From assembly GCA_004552155.1 (NCBI GenBank), contig SFPF01000091.1:1-7702 (forward strand): DNA of 7,702 nucleotides, in the 5' to 3' direction. A program made the translations under genes and the position numbers. The notes under the pieces were generated by a model that was given only the letters and a program-made list of their open reading frames with translations, was not told where the DNA came from and did no database searches. The stretch comes from Bacteroidales bacterium (GTDB lineage: Bacteria > Bacteroidota > Bacteroidia > Bacteroidales > Bacteroidaceae). Below are positions 5,238 through 7,702 of this stretch, in pieces (the first letter of the stretch is position 1; every line of letters starts with the position of its first letter).

Positions 5238-6038
5238 ATGCATACACGCGAAGAAAAACTTGAAGCTTTCGGCAGGCTACTCGACGTGCTCGACGAACTG
5301 CGAGAGAAATGCCCGTGGGACCGTAAGCAGACCAACGAAAGCCTGCGCCCCAATACGATTGAAGAAACTTATGAACTCTGCGACGCGCTCGTGCGCGGCG
5401 ACAAGGCGGAGACGTGCAAGGAACTCGGCGACGTGCTGCTGCACGTGTGCTTCTATGCAAAGATTGGGCAGGAAACGGGCGACTTCGACATCGCCGACGT
5501 GTGCCATCGCCTTTGCGACAAGCTTATCTTCCGCCACCCGCACGTGTTTCCGCCGCACGACGAGCCGAAGTCGAACGCCAAAACCTCTGAGGAGGTGTGC
5601 GAGCAGTGGGAACAGCTCAAGCAGAAGGAGAAGGACGGCAACAAGTCGGTGCTCAGCGGCGTGCCCCGCGCGCTGCCCGCGCTCATCAAGGCTTACCGCA
5701 TTCAGGACAAGGCGCGCAACGTGGGCTTCGACTGGGAAGAGCGCGGCCAGGTGTGGGACAAAGTGAAAGAGGAAATCGCCGAGTTTGAAACCGAAGTGGA
5801 GGGCATGGATGCCGACCGCGCGGAAAGCGAGTTTGGCGACGTGCTGTTCAGCCTCGTCAACGCCGCCCGCCTTTACGGCATCAATCCCGACAACGCCCTC
5901 GAGCGCACTAACAGCAAATTCATCCGCCGCTTCAACTATCTCGAAGACCATACGCTTAAAGCGGGCCGCAAGCTCACGGACATGACGCTCGCGGAAATGG
6001 ACGCAATTTGGGAAGAGGCGAAAAAATATGAAAAATAA
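5238..6038 (+). CDS. mazG: nucleoside triphosphate pyrophosphohydrolase MazG
   Basis: This 266-aa cytoplasmic enzyme hydrolyses (d)NTPs to (d)NMP and pyrophosphate, removing damaged or non-canonical nucleotides. It has the tandem two-domain MazG layout and the family's usual length. The first domain has CPWDRKQT (25-32) and the Mg-binding acid cluster IEETYELCDAL (41-51) with KELGDVLLHV (61-70), that is EExxE plus E/D in the next helix. FRHPHVF (98-104) follows. The second domain repeats the pattern with VKEEIAEFETEV (about 174-185) and ESEFGDVLFSLVN (about 196-208), then the C-terminal NSKFIRRFNYLE. All metal ligands look intact. The start ATG at 5238 gives the expected N-terminus (REEKLEAFGRLLDVLDELREKCPWD). 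It is likely first gene of a unit with the lipoprotein (5-bp gap) and menF, and is preceded by its own -7 box. Confidence 0.95.
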   Translation: MHTREEKLEAFGRLLDVLDELREKCPWDRKQTNESLRPNTIEETYELCDALVRGDKAETCKELGDVLLHVCFYAKIGQETGDFDIADVCHRLCDKLIFRHPHVFPPHDEPKSNAKTSEEVCEQWEQLKQKEKDGNKSVLSGVPRALPALIKAYRIQDKARNVGFDWEERGQVWDKVKEEIAEFETEVEGMDADRAESEFGDVLFSLVNAARLYGINPDNALERTNSKFIRRFNYLEDHTLKAGRKLTDMTLAEMDAIWEEAKKYEK

Positions 6039-6043
6039 ATCTG

Positions 6044-6883
6044 ATGAGAAATTATAAATCCCTTGCGATAGCGCTCTTTTCGGCCCTCGCGGCACTGATT
6101 GCCCTCACGGCCTGCCACAACGACGACCCGATGCTCACGCCGCCCGCGAAACTCGCCATCAGCCCCGCCCTGCCCTCGGGCGGCAGCGCGCCGCTGAAAT
6201 CGGTGCGCCACAACGGCAATATCGACGACTGCTACGACTGGACGCTCAACTACAGCGACAATCGCCTGATGAACGCGTCGGGCACACGGCGCAATAGCAA
6301 CGCGAGTGACGACTACAACTATTCTTACAGCCTCACGCTGACCTACGATTCGAAGGGCGTTCACATTTCCCACTCCGACGGCAGCACTATCAGCGTGGCA
6401 CTCGACGGCGAAAACCATATCACGTGGATGCAATACGGAGCAAACACCTACACGTTTAGCTATGCCGCCGGCCGCCTCAATAGCTGGCAGAAAACTGAAA
6501 CGACTACCAGCCTCGGACAAACGGCGCAGTACACGTCGAAAGGCGTGTTCACGCGCAACGCCGCCGGCGACCTCATCGCCATCCTCTACACCGACACGCG
6601 GGGCAAAGTGACGCAGGTGACGCTCACGCCCTCGACCCTTACGAACCCCAACGGGCTGCTGCCCGAAACGGTGGGTAAGGAAATGGGCATCGACGGCTTT
6701 GAAGCACTCTATTATGCCGGACTGCTCGGCGTGCCCGCGCCCCATCTCACGCAAAGCATCAGCAAGAAAATCGACGGCAAGGAAGAGGCCGAGACCACGG
6801 ACTTCTCTTACTCGCAGCGCGGCGGCAACACGGTGCTCTGCACGTACAAGAACGGCAGCGTGGCTGTAATCTACGAGTACTGA
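6044..6883 (+). CDS. outer-membrane or surface lipoprotein, possibly DUF4595-like
   Basis: This 279-aa lipoprotein has a type II signal peptide: MRNYK, hydrophobic core to residue 20, lipobox LTAC with the lipidated Cys24. The mature protein begins CHNDDP; acids just after the cysteine resemble Bacteroidetes lipoprotein export signals, so surface exposure is plausible but inferred. The body is rich in beta-strand-like segments with YD/YS motifs: TLNYSDNRL, LTYDSKGVHISHSDG, YTFSYAAGRLNSWQ, GVFTRNAAGDLIAILY and FSYSQRGGNTVLCTYKNGSVAVIYEY. The LLPETVGKEMGIDGFEALYYAGLLGVPAPHL segment (about 202-232) recalls DUF4595 proteins of Bacteroidales. I rely on pattern memory for this family. It has no enzymatic motif. 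It lies 5 bp after mazG, and its TGA overlaps the menF ATG (TGATG at 6881-6885), so it is co-transcribed with both despite the unrelated roles. Confidence 0.75.
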   Translation: MRNYKSLAIALFSALAALIALTACHNDDPMLTPPAKLAISPALPSGGSAPLKSVRHNGNIDDCYDWTLNYSDNRLMNASGTRRNSNASDDYNYSYSLTLTYDSKGVHISHSDGSTISVALDGENHITWMQYGANTYTFSYAAGRLNSWQKTETTTSLGQTAQYTSKGVFTRNAAGDLIAILYTDTRGKVTQVTLTPSTLTNPNGLLPETVGKEMGIDGFEALYYAGLLGVPAPHLTQSISKKIDGKEEAETTDFSYSQRGGNTVLCTYKNGSVAVIYEY

Positions 6884-7702
6884 TGCCAGAGGGAGAACTT
6901 TCACGCGGCAAGGCTTTGTTCCGACTGCCGGCAGAAACCGCGTACCATAGAATAGAAGGAACTGCCACGGCTGGCGGGGATGGCGCGTCCCTGCCAGCTG
7001 GCGGTTTTTTTATTGTGCCGTTTGACGAAACTGCCGATGCGCCCGCCGTGCGCATTGAGGAGGAGCGCCATGAGGTTTTGCCTATCGATTTTGAGGCAAA
7101 CGCCCCGTTGCCCGCCGCCGCGCTCGATGCCGAATTTGAAGCCGTGCAACGCGCATCCTATCACGCGGCATTTTCCGCCGCCCATGCCCGCCTCGCCGAC
7201 GGCGAACTGCAAAAGGCAGTGCTTTCGCGCCGCAAGCGACTGCGCCTCGAAGCGGACATTATTCCCGAACAATTATTCCTGCGTGCCTGCGCCGAAAACC
7301 CTGACTGCTACGTAGCCCTGTGGCACACGCCGCAAACGGGCTGCTGGCTCACGGCTACGCCCGAGTTGCTGCTGGGCCGCGATGAAGCGGACGGCTCATG
7401 GCACACCATGGCACTGGCAGGCACGATGGGCAGAAGCGGTTTGAATACGCCTGTCTCCTTGCAGGATTGGAGCGAAAAGAACCGGGCGGAGCAGGCCGTG
7501 GTGAGCAATTATCTCTCCCAAAGGCTCCGCCTTTTCGCCACGGATATCAGCCAAGGCGAAGCGCGGACGTTTGGCGTGGGCAATATATGCCACTTGCGCA
7601 CAGACTTTTCTTTCGCTCTCCCCGATGCCTCTCCCGCCGGCGTGCTCCGCGCCCTGCACGCGCTGCACCCCACGCCCGCCGTCTGCGGACACCCCACCGA
7701 CC
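6883..7702 (+). CDS. menF: isochorismate synthase MenF, 3'-truncated by window end
   Basis: The enzyme isomerises chorismate to isochorismate, the entry step to menaquinone (or, less likely here, siderophores). The first 273 residues are in the window; about 80-100 more, with the final metal-binding Glu, are expected beyond it. The N-terminal part is short, as in Bacteroidales, with FRLPAE (13-18) and GGFFIVPF (40-47). The chorismate-binding fold shows LQKAVLSRRKRL (109-120, with Lys111 as likely general base), TATPELLLGR (157-166), ALAGTMGR (177-184), WSEKNRAEQ (196-204), GNICHLRTDF (233-242) and LHPTPAVCG (261-269). The LAGT and LHPTPAVCG motifs favour isochorismate synthase over anthranilate or aminodeoxychorismate synthases. 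Its ATG shares a base with the lipoprotein stop, so translation is probably coupled. A menD gene downstream would be expected from Bacteroidales gene order. There is a terminator-like hairpin inside codons 30-43. Confidence 0.93.
   Translation, partial: MPEGELSRGKALFRLPAETAYHRIEGTATAGGDGASLPAGGFFIVPFDETADAPAVRIEEERHEVLPIDFEANAPLPAAALDAEFEAVQRASYHAAFSAAHARLADGELQKAVLSRRKRLRLEADIIPEQLFLRACAENPDCYVALWHTPQTGCWLTATPELLLGRDEADGSWHTMALAGTMGRSGLNTPVSLQDWSEKNRAEQAVVSNYLSQRLRLFATDISQGEARTFGVGNICHLRTDFSFALPDASPAGVLRALHALHPTPAVCGHPTD
6970..7011 (+). terminator. terminator-like hairpin within the start of menF
   Basis: Arms 6970-6980 and 6988-6998 pair at all 11 positions (one G-U), with a 7-base loop. 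Six bases later comes a run of seven T (7005-7011). The gap between stem and U run makes it a non-canonical terminator. It lies about 90 bases into menF and encodes a Gly/Ala-rich linker (TAGGDGASLPAGG), so biased codons alone could explain it. Confidence 0.3.

Noticed and set aside
5277..6095. Long - strand open frame opposite mazG (272 codons)
   Set aside because: It is antisense to a fully recognisable mazG with intact motifs; its His/Val/Arg/Ala-rich translation is the usual mirror of a GC-rich gene.
5936..6904. Long - strand open frame (322 codons) opposite the lipoprotein gene
   Set aside because: It overlaps both mazG and the lipoprotein, and its Val/Arg/Gly-rich low-complexity translation has no motif. 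The + strand has a signal peptide, lipobox and coupled junctions.

Overview
The window looks like Bacteroidales chromosome, most likely a G+C-rich member of the Prevotellaceae or a relative. The Ffh, isochorismate synthase and MazG proteins read like Bacteroidetes family members. Start codons mostly lack Shine-Dalgarno sequences, and TAnnTTTG-type -7 boxes lie upstream of ffh and mazG. The assignment rests on remembered family resemblance, not on a search.

Layout. (1) Bases 1-1699 are an AT-rich accessory segment on the + strand. It holds the 3' part of a RecG-C/AlbA_2-type ATP-binding regulator with a frame-shifting 11-bp tandem repeat, a coupled 85-aa unknown protein, and a possible stub of a third gene. 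(2) A strong bidirectional hairpin terminator (1726-1775) and a 20-bp palindrome (1840-1859) separate it from a G+C-rich core. (3) On the - strand are a TrmH/SpoU RNA methyltransferase (1873-2673) and ffh (3079-4367). (4) The 405-bp gap between them (2674-3078) is filled by two inverted copies of a structured repeat element and a hairpin behind ffh. (5) On the + strand follow an HXXEE membrane protein, mazG, a lipoprotein and the first two thirds of menF. The last three are packed with 5-bp or overlapping junctions.

The core genes are largely housekeeping: SRP-dependent membrane targeting (ffh), RNA 2'-O-methylation (TrmH family), nucleotide-pool sanitation (mazG) and menaquinone entry (menF). 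The accessory segment differs sharply in base composition and looks horizontally acquired.

Two things stand out. First, ffh, normally one essential gene, is split into a 359-aa and a 70-aa ORF. A short M-domain segment is missing and the frame is lost, so this is either a real lesion or split gene, or a sequence error. Second, the repeat pair at 2700-3011 has nearly identical flanks, core and tails, but its hairpin arms have entirely different sequences that remain self-complementary. That is the pattern expected of an element selected for structure. I see no tRNA, rRNA, CRISPR array, transposase or integrase.
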